DNA from: Fidelibacterota bacterium
Lineage (GTDB): Bacteria > Fidelibacterota > Marinisomatia > Marinisomatales > TCS55
DNA length: 61,966 bases
Direction of reading: 5' to 3'
Assembly: GCA_012964665.1 (NCBI GenBank)
Contig: DTTO01000038.1
Coordinates: 1-61,966 of the forward strand
The position numbers and the translations under genes are program-made. Shown here piece after piece: positions 1 through 7,993 of this stretch (position 1 is the first letter of the stretch; each line of letters begins with the position of its first letter). The notes below the pieces were generated by a model. That model was not told where the DNA came from and searched no databases. It worked only from the letters and a program-made list of their open reading frames with translations.

Positions 1-338
1 TTTTTAATAATGGAAATATGAAAAGAGATTTCACTTACATTGATGATGTAATAAGAGGTACAAGATCCGCAATTGAAAAAAATTATAAATGTGAAATTTT
101 TAACCTTGGAAATTCAAAAAGCGAAAGTCTAATGGATTTAATTGGTATTATTGAGACAAACCTAGGGAAAAAAGCCCAAATTGAATATTTACCTATGCAA
201 CTGGGAGATGTTAAGGAAAGTTTAGCTGATATAAAAAAATCAACTGAAAAATTAGGTTATAAGCCAATTACTACAATTAATAAAGGAATACCACAATTCA
301 TAAAATGGTATAAAGAATATTATTCAGTCTTAATATAA
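1..338 (+). CDS. NAD-dependent nucleotide-sugar epimerase, C-terminal part
   Basis: Only the last ~112 codons are in the window; the frame is open to base 3, so the gene begins upstream. The fragment carries the RDFTYIDD segment, the later FNLGN segment, and a closing KGIPQFIKWYKEYY helix. These are typical of the C-terminal half of UDP-glucuronate/UDP-glucose 4-epimerase-like extended SDR enzymes, which use NAD to invert a sugar hydroxyl for surface polysaccharide. The Rossmann fold and Ser-Tyr-Lys catalytic residues lie outside the window, so the exact substrate cannot be read. It is probably the last gene of a polysaccharide cluster to the left. The internal ATG at 18 is not the true start, because the frame continues upstream with family-like sequence. 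Confidence 0.85.
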   Translation, partial: FNNGNMKRDFTYIDDVIRGTRSAIEKNYKCEIFNLGNSKSESLMDLIGIIETNLGKKAQIEYLPMQLGDVKESLADIKKSTEKLGYKPITTINKGIPQFIKWYKEYYSVLI

Positions 339-349
339 ATTCATTATAA

Positions 350-796
350 TTGTTACACATTATTCTCTATAAACCCAAAATTCCCCCAAACACCGGCAAT
401 ATCATTAGGCTTATGGTCAATACTGGTTTTCATTTACACCTTATTGAACCTCTAGGATTCTCAATTAATGAAAAATCGCTACGCCGGGCAGGAATGGATT
501 ATATAAAAAAGACAGATTATAACCTTTGGCCAGATTTGGATACCTGTCTTAATAAAATAAATTATCATTCAGTTTATTCTATATCTACCAAGGGTAAAAA
601 AATATATTCTGACTTAAATTATAAAAAAGACGATGCTTTTATTTTTGGTCCCGAGACCACAGGCCTACCTCAAAAAATTATTGATCAATATGATTCTATA
701 ACAATCCCTATGAAATCAGCAGGTCGGAGTATTAATCTGGCCAATGCAGTTTCTATTATTGTTTATGAGGCCTGGCGACAACTGAATTTTATCTAA
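350..796 (+). CDS. trmL: tRNA (cytidine/uridine(34)-2'-O)-methyltransferase
   Basis: A 148-residue SPOUT-fold methyltransferase, the usual length for TrmL, which 2'-O-methylates the wobble nucleotide of tRNA-Leu isoacceptors using S-adenosylmethionine. Visible family motifs are KPKIPPNTGNIIR at the N-terminus, FGPETTGLP in the middle and the C-terminal knot segment RSINLANAVSI. The start is a TTG at 350, because no in-frame ATG precedes the conserved N-terminus. The gene begins 11 nt after the epimerase stop, and its 3' end overlaps the convergent oxidoreductase gene by 8 nt, so there is no room for a terminator between them. Confidence 0.92.
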   Translation: MLHIILYKPKIPPNTGNIIRLMVNTGFHLHLIEPLGFSINEKSLRRAGMDYIKKTDYNLWPDLDTCLNKINYHSVYSISTKGKKIYSDLNYKKDDAFIFGPETTGLPQKIIDQYDSITIPMKSAGRSINLANAVSIIVYEAWRQLNFI

Positions 797-1895
797 TCCA
801 AGAAGCGATATCTTCTCCAATAGCAATGGCTGAAGTCAGCCCTGGGGATTCGATTCCAATTAAATTGATCCATCCCGGGAATCCCTTTTCTTGTTCATGG
901 GATATATAAAAATCTGGCATGGGATTTTCATCCATCCATATTTTGGGACGAATACCAGCATAGTCAGGCGATAAATCTTCTTTTTCTAACCCACGGATAT
1001 ATTGACATCCTTCTGAATAGAACTGATCAAGCAAATATTCTTCCACATCGTAGTTTTCTTCTTTTCCATCCGTCCAATCGGCGCTGGGCCCTAATCGCAT
1101 CATTTGAGTTTCATCGAAACTAAGATGTATTCCCAATGAACCATGCTTCTCATCCGGCAGAGGATATATCAAATGCTTAAAGGCTCCACGCCACTTGGAC
1201 GACAATTTATAATAGCAGCCTTTGGAATATCTCAGGGAAGGGGAATCTTCATCAATCATATGGGCAACTAAATCACTTTCTAACCCAGCAGCGTTAATAA
1301 CCCACTGAGCAAGGGCCTTTTCAACCTCGCCCCGTGCATTTTCAATATTCAGCTCATAGCCACTGTCTACTTGCCGAACATCTATAATCTGGGATTTAAA
1401 TAGGTAATCATGGTCATTTTCTTGGGAAATTTTATAGAATGCCGCCATTAGATCATGAGTGGAAATAATCCCGGTACATCCTATATAGAGGGCAATGTCT
1501 GCTTTTATATTTGGTTCCAGATTATTGATCTCCTTTTTATCAATAATTTGTATTTCAGGAACGTCATTTTCCTGTCCATTTTTGTATAGCGTATTCAGTT
1601 CTTCTGATTGATGATGCCTACCCACAACCAGCTTTCCACAGCGGTTATACCAAATATCGTTTTTTTCACAAAAATCATAAACCATATCTCTGCCAAGCGT
1701 ACAATATTTAGCCTTGAGTGATCCTGGCTTATAATAGATACCAGAATGAATCACCTCACTGCTTCGGCTGGAGATACCACGGCCAAAGGATTCCTCTTTT
1801 TCAATCACCAATACCGATTTATTTGTGGTTTCTCCGATGGAGCGTGCAATTGCTAAACCCACGATACCAGCACCGATGATAACAACATCAAACAT
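789..1895 (-). CDS. FAD-dependent oxidoreductase, L-2-hydroxyglutarate oxidase-like
   Basis: A 368-residue DAO-superfamily flavoprotein. The N-terminal dinucleotide-binding motif is GAGIVGLAIA (residues 8-17). SSEVIHSGIYY, CGKLVV and the late YAGIRPK and GIESPGLTSA segments match the L-2-hydroxyglutarate dehydrogenase/oxidase (LhgO) group. The family oxidises L-2-hydroxyglutarate to 2-oxoglutarate as metabolite repair; substrate assignment here is by resemblance only. It lies 5 nt downstream of the DUF971 gene on the same strand, so the two are probably cotranscribed. No transmembrane segment is seen. It is convergent with trmL. Confidence 0.82.
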   Translation of the reverse strand: MFDVVIIGAGIVGLAIARSIGETTNKSVLVIEKEESFGRGISSRSSEVIHSGIYYKPGSLKAKYCTLGRDMVYDFCEKNDIWYNRCGKLVVGRHHQSEELNTLYKNGQENDVPEIQIIDKKEINNLEPNIKADIALYIGCTGIISTHDLMAAFYKISQENDHDYLFKSQIIDVRQVDSGYELNIENARGEVEKALAQWVINAAGLESDLVAHMIDEDSPSLRYSKGCYYKLSSKWRGAFKHLIYPLPDEKHGSLGIHLSFDETQMMRLGPSADWTDGKEENYDVEEYLLDQFYSEGCQYIRGLEKEDLSPDYAGIRPKIWMDENPMPDFYISHEQEKGFPGWINLIGIESPGLTSAIAIGEDIASWIR

Positions 1896-1900
1896 ATATT

Positions 1901-2212
1901 TTAATCCGATAGTTCTTTAAGCAGTTCGCCCGTAATAATTCCGGTGTTATGACCATCTTTCCAGAACGGACGCAGACCATAATAACCTACCGGTTGAATC
2001 CCACTGATTTGATAACTGGATTCTATTAATTTCTGTTCTGGTCCCTTATATAAATTGCCCAAAGCATCCGTTTCACCGGCACAAGAAGCACAGGGACAGC
2101 GTTCTCTTAAGGTTTTTAGATTTACAATCGCTTCACTGTTATCCGAAAAAGATACCAGTAATAACTCATTTACAATTTCAAAATTCTTAATTACTATTTC
2201 TGCAGACACCAT
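1901..2212 (-). CDS. DUF971 (gamma-butyrobetaine hydroxylase N-terminal-like) protein
   Basis: A 103-residue stand-alone DUF971 domain. The hallmark is a cysteine cluster, RCPCASCAGE, near residue 40, followed by GYYGLRPFWKDGHNTGI. DUF971 domains occur alone, at the N-terminus of gamma-butyrobetaine hydroxylases, and at the C-terminus of the plastid Fe-S carrier HCF101, where they follow a DUF59 and an Mrp ATPase module. The ATG at 2212 begins a complete domain. The gene is the first of a two-gene operon with the flavin oxidase and is divergent from tRNA-Val across ~60 bases. Its molecular role is not established; a metal or Fe-S-related function is inference from the cysteines. Confidence 0.85.
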   Translation of the reverse strand: MVSAEIVIKNFEIVNELLLVSFSDNSEAIVNLKTLRERCPCASCAGETDALGNLYKGPEQKLIESSYQISGIQPVGYYGLRPFWKDGHNTGIITGELLKELSD

Positions 2213-2274
2213 TGTTTACCCTAAAACACGAAGTTAAATTTGCAGGTCTTTAGTCCCATGGGACAACCTTTAAA

Positions 2275-2348
2275 GGGCGATTAGCTCAGTTGGTTAGAGC
2301 GCTACGTTCACATCGTAGAAGTCGGGGGTTCAAATCCCTCATCGCCCA
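2275..2348 (+). tRNA. tRNA-Val (anticodon CAC)
   Basis: The full cloverleaf is visible: acceptor GGGCGAT pairs with ATCGCCC, then D-arm GCTC/GAGC, anticodon stem CTACG/CGTAG with loop TTCACAT (anticodon CAC, reading GTG), and a T-arm with loop TTCAAAT and one G-T wobble. The discriminator is A and the 3' CCA is not encoded. The gene ends only 2 nt before the ATG of the P1 peptidase gene on the same strand. Confidence 0.97.
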
Positions 2349-2350
2349 CT

Positions 2351-3499
2351 ATGAATTTGAGTATTTCAAAATACAGCCTGATTATACTGCTAACTCTTTC
2401 GCCTTTGTTTGGGCAAAAAATTCGCCCCAGAAATATGGGTCTAGAGATCGGCCTATTCAAAACTGGGAAATGGAACGCAATCACTGATGTTAAAGGAGTT
2501 CTTGTTGGCCATGAAACCTTGATTCTTGGTGATAGTGTCCGGACAGGCGTTACTATCATTAAACCCCATGGAGGAAATCTTTTTGAAGAAAAAGTGATGG
2601 GTGCCGTTTATGTCACCAATGGATTTGGTAAAGCTCTGGGATTTACCCAGGTTGAAGAACTGGGTACCATCGAAACACCAATAGGATTAACAAATACCTT
2701 AAATATTTTTTTAGTCGCTAATGCAATTGTGGATTATATGATTTTGGGGAACCCTAATATCCGATCTGTCAATCCTGTAGTGGGTGAGACCAACGATGGC
2801 GGGTTGAATGATATTCGAGGAAGACATATAAAAAAAGAACATGTTTTTACCGCTATTAACAATGCAATGTCTGGCCCTGTAATGGAAGGAGCGGTGGGTG
2901 CTGGGACTGGAACCCGAGCCCTTGGTTTTAAAGGCGGAATTGGTACTTCCTCAAGGATTTTACCGCCGGAAGCGGGCGGATATACGGTAGGTGTTATAGT
3001 TCAAACAAATTTTGGGGGGTCGCTTATGATAAATGGCGCACCGATTGGGCGGGAACTAAAAAAATCTCCTTTCTCTTCCAGCATTCCTTACGATGAAGAT
3101 GAAGGTTCATGTATGATCGTGATTGCTACTGATGCCCCTTTATCTAATCGCAATCTAAAACGGATAGCCAAACGAGTGAATCACGCCTTTGGTCGGGTTG
3201 GCGCCTATTCATCTAATGGCAGCGGTGATTATGCCATTATTTTTTCTACCTTTAAATCAACTGAATCAGATGAATTAACTGTAGATCGGACAGAATTAAA
3301 AAACCGTGCTATGAATGGCTTATTTATGGCCACAGTGGAAGCTACTGAGGAAGCGATTATCAACTCACTTTTCATGGCAGAAACAGTTTCCAGTAAATAC
3401 GGTACCAGCGAAGCGCTCCCGGTTGAGGAAACAATGAAAATATTAAAAAAATACAAAGCATTAAACTGGAATAAAAAACTATATCCATGGAAACGATGA
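2351..3499 (+). CDS. Exported P1-family (DmpA-type) aminopeptidase/autoprotease
   Basis: A 382-residue DmpA/BapA-type N-terminal-nucleophile peptidase. Members cleave themselves before a serine to give two chains and remove N-terminal residues from peptides or amides. Residues 1-22 form a signal peptide (MNLSISKYSLIILL... ending FGQ). Family segments are NAITDVKGVLVGH, GAVGAGTGTRALGFKGGIGTSS and IVIATDAPL. The predicted autocleavage Gly-Ser pair lies near residues 252-253 (EGSCMIVIATD). The signal peptide fixes the ATG at 2351, which is just 2 nt after tRNA-Val, leaving no space for a ribosome binding site. The 3' end overlaps the next gene by ATGA. The natural substrate is unknown. Confidence 0.9.
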   Translation: MNLSISKYSLIILLTLSPLFGQKIRPRNMGLEIGLFKTGKWNAITDVKGVLVGHETLILGDSVRTGVTIIKPHGGNLFEEKVMGAVYVTNGFGKALGFTQVEELGTIETPIGLTNTLNIFLVANAIVDYMILGNPNIRSVNPVVGETNDGGLNDIRGRHIKKEHVFTAINNAMSGPVMEGAVGAGTGTRALGFKGGIGTSSRILPPEAGGYTVGVIVQTNFGGSLMINGAPIGRELKKSPFSSSIPYDEDEGSCMIVIATDAPLSNRNLKRIAKRVNHAFGRVGAYSSNGSGDYAIIFSTFKSTESDELTVDRTELKNRAMNGLFMATVEATEEAIINSLFMAETVSSKYGTSEALPVEETMKILKKYKALNWNKKLYPWKR

Positions 3500-4056
3500 A
3501 AGTCACAGTAAACGAATTTGTCCGCCGACAAACTAAGGGAACGGGAAAAACTTATTCAGATTCTCTGACCTTTGAAGAAGTCGCTCAGGATGCTGAAAAA
3601 CAAATGGCCAATGGACATTTCAAAGAAGGATACCGAGATGGTGTCCGAATTGTAGAAGGAAGTGTTGAATTAACTGATCAATTCGTGTGTCCTTTTGTAA
3701 AACTGGAAGAGAATACTGAATTGGTCTCCAAATTAGTTCAACGACGTTCAAATGAGGAGTTTTATATTCAAACTCGGGCGAAATCTGGCACACCTTTAAA
3801 AGCTGGGCGCATTGAATATATTGTATACCACCATGATGTATTGGCGGAAAATGATGAAAATTCTACCGATGCCGAATGGGAACTCATTAGTATTCATTCC
3901 ATACCCGAAGGAGTTGAGAAACTGCCTATGGGCCCGGTTACCATGATGCGCAACCAATTGGAACTTCCAGGCGGTACAAAGGCATATTATTCTTCCGAAG
4001 AATGGGCCGAAGCGGTACGATTCTGGCAGCAATATGCATCTTTAGATGAAACATAA
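3496..4056 (+). CDS. Probable DUF3228 family protein
   Basis: A soluble 186-residue acidic protein with no signal peptide, membrane segment or recognisable catalytic motif. Length and overall sequence (KVTVNEFVRRQTKGTGKTYS at the start, GPVTMMRNQLELPGGTKAYYS near the end) resemble the DUF3228 family, whose function is not known. The ATG at 3496 overlaps the upstream peptidase stop as ATGA, favouring this start over the ATG at 3487. It is probably cotranscribed with the peptidase. A strong bidirectional terminator follows 47 nt after the stop. Confidence 0.68.
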   Translation: MKVTVNEFVRRQTKGTGKTYSDSLTFEEVAQDAEKQMANGHFKEGYRDGVRIVEGSVELTDQFVCPFVKLEENTELVSKLVQRRSNEEFYIQTRAKSGTPLKAGRIEYIVYHHDVLAENDENSTDAEWELISIHSIPEGVEKLPMGPVTMMRNQLELPGGTKAYYSSEEWAEAVRFWQQYASLDET

Positions 4057-4103
4057 AGCTATTTTAAAGCAAGATTCGCAATTATAGTTGGATATAATCA
4101 AAA

Positions 4104-4131
4104 AGCCCCGATAAAAATCGGGGCTTTTTTT
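4104..4131. terminator. Bidirectional intrinsic terminator
   Basis: A perfect 9-bp stem, AGCCCCGAT/ATCGGGGCT (4104-4112 with 4117-4125), has a four-A loop and a run of T on the plus side (4125-4131). The A-run just before the stem (4101-4104) supplies a short U-tract for the minus strand. It separates the convergent DUF3228 and TonB-receptor genes and can serve both. Confidence 0.9.
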
Positions 4132-4164
4132 ATAAGGAGTACTTAAGAATCTAATTGATTTGAA

Positions 4165-6969
4165 TTAGAACCTTACTGTTAGACCCATGTTCATGTATCT
4201 GGGTCTACCAAAGAAAACCTCAGCGCTGTCAGCATCATGATCGCTATCCCAGGCATTATACTGACTGTTATCAACAGCATCCTGGATATATACAGCATCT
4301 GTCAGGTTAAATATATGGGCAAATACCTGCAGGTTTGCACCAGCAATTGATATAGGAAGGTTGTAATAGGCATGCAGGTCCATTCTATTGTAACCTGGGG
4401 CCTGCCACACCTGCACTCTGTCCGTCGAACTACCTTTTACTTCACGTGCGGCTGGACTCCAGTCAGCATAGTTCTTGTCATAACTCCACATTGTGCCTTG
4501 AACATATAACCCTTTGATCGGAGTCAGCGTAGCACTAAAACTCATACCAGTTTGTGGCATATCACCTACATACAAACCATCAAGTGCATATGTGTAATGT
4601 GTTTGTTTTGTGCCAGTTGAAGTGTATTCCTGATAATTGCCTTCCGCATCACCAGTAAACTGATATTTACCAAAAGAAGCAGAAAAATCAAGCTTAAGCA
4701 TCTTCATAGGTTGGGCTGATACTTCAACCTCTATGCCTGAATGGCTCTGATCTATACCAGTGAGAAAAATAACATCTGTATCTCCACTGGAGCCTTGTCC
4801 CGTGGTCACAGATTTAGTCTGGTTTCTATCATTCCACTGTGTATTAAAATAGCTAACCTTAGCGCCTATTTTTTCACTACCATAATTGACGCCGCCTTCA
4901 TAACTATTAAATGTTTCGTTCATTGGATCCCTGGCAACGGTTCCATCATAATAGATGACATTATCCATAATGGGAGGTTTTTCCACAACACCATAATTTG
5001 CAAATATGCTCATGTTATCACTCATATCATACATGATACCACCTTTGACCTGTATGGCACCAATCGCGTCAGCTTCAATCTTTTTATCATTTACGGTAAA
5101 GTGGTCCTGATAAGAATAGGAAATACTAGATTGACCAATCATGCCATAGGCATTTATTGGACCTTGGGTGTAACTGCCCTGCGCATAAAAACCGATCCAA
5201 TCCACAGTCGTTTCATTGTGGTAAGCAATAATATCACCAAGTTTCCTTTCGCGCCCATTCGGATAGTTATTATCTGAGTAATTAATAAAGAAATTCCCAC
5301 CTAAAAGATCTCGAACCTCGCGGGCATGTTCAATGCCTGCCGTTCTCCAGTCAACACCAAATTGCAGTTCAAAGGCATCGTTCATCACATAGTTTAACTT
5401 GGAAATTGCACCAAGCGTACTTTGTCTATTGATACTATTTCTCAATATACCAATAGATTCACCTGCTTTTCTGGACAAGGTTGATTTCTGAAAGTAATAA
5501 CTGGTTGCCGATGAACTGTTGATTTCAACCTGTTTATTCCAATCCCGTGTCCAAGGAGATGGGCCATAGTAAAATTTATGTCCACTATCTGCATCACTTT
5601 TACCTGCTGCATCACGGGTAACGATTCTTCCATAGGTCCCTGTACCACCACCAGAACCACCTGACCAGTAAAAAATAGTTGATAATCTTGTCTTATCGTC
5701 TAGGGTTAAAAACCAATTCATATTTACAAGTGGTTTATGGAAAAAGTTTTCCCGTTCATTTAAGAAATTCGGATCATGACGATCTGTTTCTTTAGCACCA
5801 TACATATACCAGTATTGTTTTCCTTTATAGCTAGAATTGATCGGTGACCAGTTTTGACTGAATAACCTTGGGTCTTTTGTATGGCTGGCTTCAGGTGCAG
5901 TGAATTCACCCTTTGAATTTGGATAACTTTGGCCATTCCAAATAGCCTCCGCATCATATCCATCCATATTTTTAGCGAAATCCGGATCATAGACCGCAGC
6001 ATTCTGTTTATACAAATTCTGTCCATGGCGTTGAGGGGCACCAACGGCGTAAAGCTCGAAGCGATTTGTTTCATTGGCTGCATAGCTGGCACCAAAATAA
6101 TATGCCCAGGCATCCGTCCAATTTCCACCAATAATGCCATCTCCTGTTTTACGTACAATGGTAGTGCTCAAGGCCACTTTATCACCCATTATTAAACCCG
6201 TATTCAAATTCACAGTAGTTTTTAGGAAACTGCCATCACCCATTTCCTGTTTGACTTTTCCGCCGCGCTGCATAGCCGTTGGGTCTGTAATAATATTCAT
6301 GGTTCCGCCAATGGAAGGGGTAGCTAAGTTTACAGCAGAAAGACCGCGCTGCATCTGGATGGAAGATGTAGCGTCACCAACACCGTCCCAGTTGGACCAG
6401 TAGACCCATCCGTTTTCCATATCATTTTGCGGTACACCATTAATCATTACGGCAATATTTCGTTGGTTGAACCCGCGAATATTAATTCGGGCATCCCCGG
6501 CACCACCGCCTTGTTGAGTCGCATATACACTCGGGGTTGTATTAAGAGCCATAGGAATGTCTTGCGAGCCAAGACGGGCTTCTATTTCTGCTTTCGTTAT
6601 ATTGGTGTATGCAACAGGTGTTTTTTCACCAGCACGGGAAGCCAAAACTTCCAAGGCAGAAAGCTCCAGGGCAGAGGTTTCTAGTGAAAAGTTAGCCGTA
6701 ACATCACCACTTACATTTACGTTTTGACTAACATCGGCATAACCGATTACAGAAGCAGTAATTGTGTATGAGCCTGCAGGAACATTCGTAATCGTATACG
6801 ATCCGTCTGATGCTGCTGCAGCGCCCATGCTTGTTCCAACTACGACCACATTAGCACCTGGGAGGGCATCACCTGTGGCTGCATCTGTGACTGTACCCGA
6901 CACGGTGTGCTGGGCTATCACAAATACGGGTAGAAGGACCAACATTAGAACTTGTGAGAATTTTCTCAT
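4165..6969 (-). CDS. TonB-dependent outer-membrane receptor
   Basis: A 934-residue outer-membrane receptor. Domain order is a signal peptide (MRKFSQVLMLVLLPVFVIAQ), a carboxypeptidase-regulatory-like beta-sandwich (about 20-105, VSGTVTDAATGDALPGANV), a plug (about 120-240, with IRGFNQRNIAVMINGVPQND and GGTMNIITD), and a 22-strand-type barrel ending in aromatic VRF. Such receptors import large or scarce nutrients with energy from TonB-ExbBD. The plug sequence is Bacteroidetes-like, but no SusD partner is adjacent. I place the start at 6969, where an AAGGAGAG ribosome binding site precedes the signal peptide; an upstream in-frame ATG at 7074 would bury the signal sequence. The ligand cannot be inferred. 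It is monocistronic, with the 4104-4131 terminator downstream. Confidence 0.93.
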   Translation of the reverse strand: MRKFSQVLMLVLLPVFVIAQHTVSGTVTDAATGDALPGANVVVVGTSMGAAAASDGSYTITNVPAGSYTITASVIGYADVSQNVNVSGDVTANFSLETSALELSALEVLASRAGEKTPVAYTNITKAEIEARLGSQDIPMALNTTPSVYATQQGGGAGDARINIRGFNQRNIAVMINGVPQNDMENGWVYWSNWDGVGDATSSIQMQRGLSAVNLATPSIGGTMNIITDPTAMQRGGKVKQEMGDGSFLKTTVNLNTGLIMGDKVALSTTIVRKTGDGIIGGNWTDAWAYYFGASYAANETNRFELYAVGAPQRHGQNLYKQNAAVYDPDFAKNMDGYDAEAIWNGQSYPNSKGEFTAPEASHTKDPRLFSQNWSPINSSYKGKQYWYMYGAKETDRHDPNFLNERENFFHKPLVNMNWFLTLDDKTRLSTIFYWSGGSGGGTGTYGRIVTRDAAGKSDADSGHKFYYGPSPWTRDWNKQVEINSSSATSYYFQKSTLSRKAGESIGILRNSINRQSTLGAISKLNYVMNDAFELQFGVDWRTAGIEHAREVRDLLGGNFFINYSDNNYPNGRERKLGDIIAYHNETTVDWIGFYAQGSYTQGPINAYGMIGQSSISYSYQDHFTVNDKKIEADAIGAIQVKGGIMYDMSDNMSIFANYGVVEKPPIMDNVIYYDGTVARDPMNETFNSYEGGVNYGSEKIGAKVSYFNTQWNDRNQTKSVTTGQGSSGDTDVIFLTGIDQSHSGIEVEVSAQPMKMLKLDFSASFGKYQFTGDAEGNYQEYTSTGTKQTHYTYALDGLYVGDMPQTGMSFSATLTPIKGLYVQGTMWSYDKNYADWSPAAREVKGSSTDRVQVWQAPGYNRMDLHAYYNLPISIAGANLQVFAHIFNLTDAVYIQDAVDNSQYNAWDSDHDADSAEVFFGRPRYMNMGLTVRF

Positions 6970-7045
6970 GTCGCTCTCCTTGATTTTATTTGATAATTGT
7001 TTTGAAAAATATTGATTTCGATGGTTTTCATTGAATGGATCAATT

Positions 7046-7075
7046 GGAAAATAAACCCACTTCGAAAATGTCAAA
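7046..7075 (-). promoter_or_regulatory. Candidate promoter of the TonB-dependent receptor gene
   Basis: On the minus strand a TTTGACA box (7069-7075) is followed 18 nt after its TTTG by TATTTTCC (7046-7053). This could be read as a Bacteroidetes-like TTTG/TAnnTTTG pair, or as a sigma-70 -35 box with a poor -10. The predicted leader to the ATG at 6969 would be about 70 nt. There is no experimental support. Confidence 0.35.
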
Positions 7076-7189
7076 TTTAAATGTGCAGTAACTCATTTAT
7101 TTATAGCTTTTAGATTGAATGAAAATTGGTTTTAATCTTCTATAAACATCAAGCACAAAATCACTATTAATACAAATTTAACAAAGCAT

Positions 7190-7882
7190 TTAAAACAGGG
7201 ATAGATTATTAGAACCATTTAAGGGCAAGATACATTCTTTTCGATTATTTTTTGGTGAATTTACCATACTTGAAACTTGAAACAATTTAAGCTCATCCAG
7301 GTACGGTTTTAATAAGCTCATGGCATCGGAAATTGATGTATGGTGCACCTGAATCCAAGGGTCAATATCCTTCGATTTTAATATAACGGGCATGCGTTGG
7401 TGGATATCTTTGACGATAGGTGAAGGAGTTGTTGTGATTACTGTATAGCTGAAAATCTTTTTACCTGAATGGCTTTCCCACGTATCCCAAAGGCCTGCTA
7501 TAGGCAAAAGTTTATTCTCCGGATGATGAATGTAATACGGAACCGATTTTCTCGAAGTCTTTTTCCATTCATAATAGCCATCAGTAATTACCACACATCT
7601 TTTTTGAGGCACAAGACTCTGGAAAGATGGTTTTTGAAGAAGCGTTTCAGAACGAGCATTAATCAGCTTCGATCCTATCGATTCATCCTTGGCCCAATTA
7701 GGAATCAAGCCCCATTTCATTAGTTTCACGCGTCGGCCCATATGATCAATCATAATGGGAGTAGATTGAGTTGGGGCAATATTAAAACTAGGCGTGTATA
7801 GATCTGCATCCTGCCATTCTTCGATGGCCATTTCTTCAATGATGGACTGCATATCCCGGGTGAGTGTTTTACGGCCGCACAT
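7190..7882 (-). CDS. SRAP-family abasic-site DNA-protein crosslinking protein (HMCES/YedK-like)
   Basis: A 230-residue SOS response-associated peptidase (SRAP) domain. These proteins covalently trap abasic sites in single-stranded DNA through the amino group and thiol of Cys2, shielding stalled forks. Cys2 is present (MCGRKTL), as are the conserved Asn in FNIAPTQ, the NARSETL segment, the ITDGYYEW segment with its conserved Glu, and HQRMPVIL with the active-site His. The length is normal. The start codon lies 22 nt downstream of a tRNA gene on the same strand without a clear Shine-Dalgarno, so it may share the tRNA transcript. In many bacteria this family is DNA-damage inducible, but no LexA-like repeat was seen here. 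Confidence 0.92.
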   Translation of the reverse strand: MCGRKTLTRDMQSIIEEMAIEEWQDADLYTPSFNIAPTQSTPIMIDHMGRRVKLMKWGLIPNWAKDESIGSKLINARSETLLQKPSFQSLVPQKRCVVITDGYYEWKKTSRKSVPYYIHHPENKLLPIAGLWDTWESHSGKKIFSYTVITTTPSPIVKDIHQRMPVILKSKDIDPWIQVHHTSISDAMSLLKPYLDELKLFQVSSMVNSPKNNRKECILPLNGSNNLSLF

Positions 7883-7904
7883 ACTTGAATTTACAAATAA
7901 AAAG

Positions 7905-7977
7905 TGGGCCCACAGGGATTCGAACCCCGAACCTACGCATTATGAGTGCGGTGCTCTAACCGTTGAGCTATGGGCCC
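7905..7977 (-). tRNA. tRNA with CAU anticodon, probably tRNA-Ile2 (lysidine-dependent)
   Basis: A complete cloverleaf on the minus strand: acceptor GGGCCCA with TGGGCCC, D-arm GCTC/GAGC, anticodon loop CTCATAA (CAT), T-loop TTCGAAT, discriminator A, and no encoded CCA. The outer pair of the anticodon stem (27-43) is C-T. The acceptor pairs C4-G69 and C5-G68 match TilS-recognised tRNA-Ile2 rather than elongator tRNA-Met of E. coli, so isoleucine is preferred; elongator Met remains possible. Confidence 0.93.
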
Positions 7978-7993
7978 AAAAAGACAGATAAAA

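Noticed and set aside
4741-5277. 178-codon open frame on the plus strand inside the TonB-receptor gene
   Set aside because: It is fully antisense to a well-supported barrel domain, has no signal or family motif, and cysteine/isoleucine-rich translation typical of an antisense shadow.
5760-6158. 132-codon minus-strand frame inside the TonB-receptor gene
   Set aside because: It is in another frame of the same strand as the receptor, with no start context or motif.
6970-7074. N-terminal extension of the TonB receptor to an upstream ATG
   Set aside because: The extension would displace the signal peptide inward, while a good ribosome binding site precedes the ATG at 6969.
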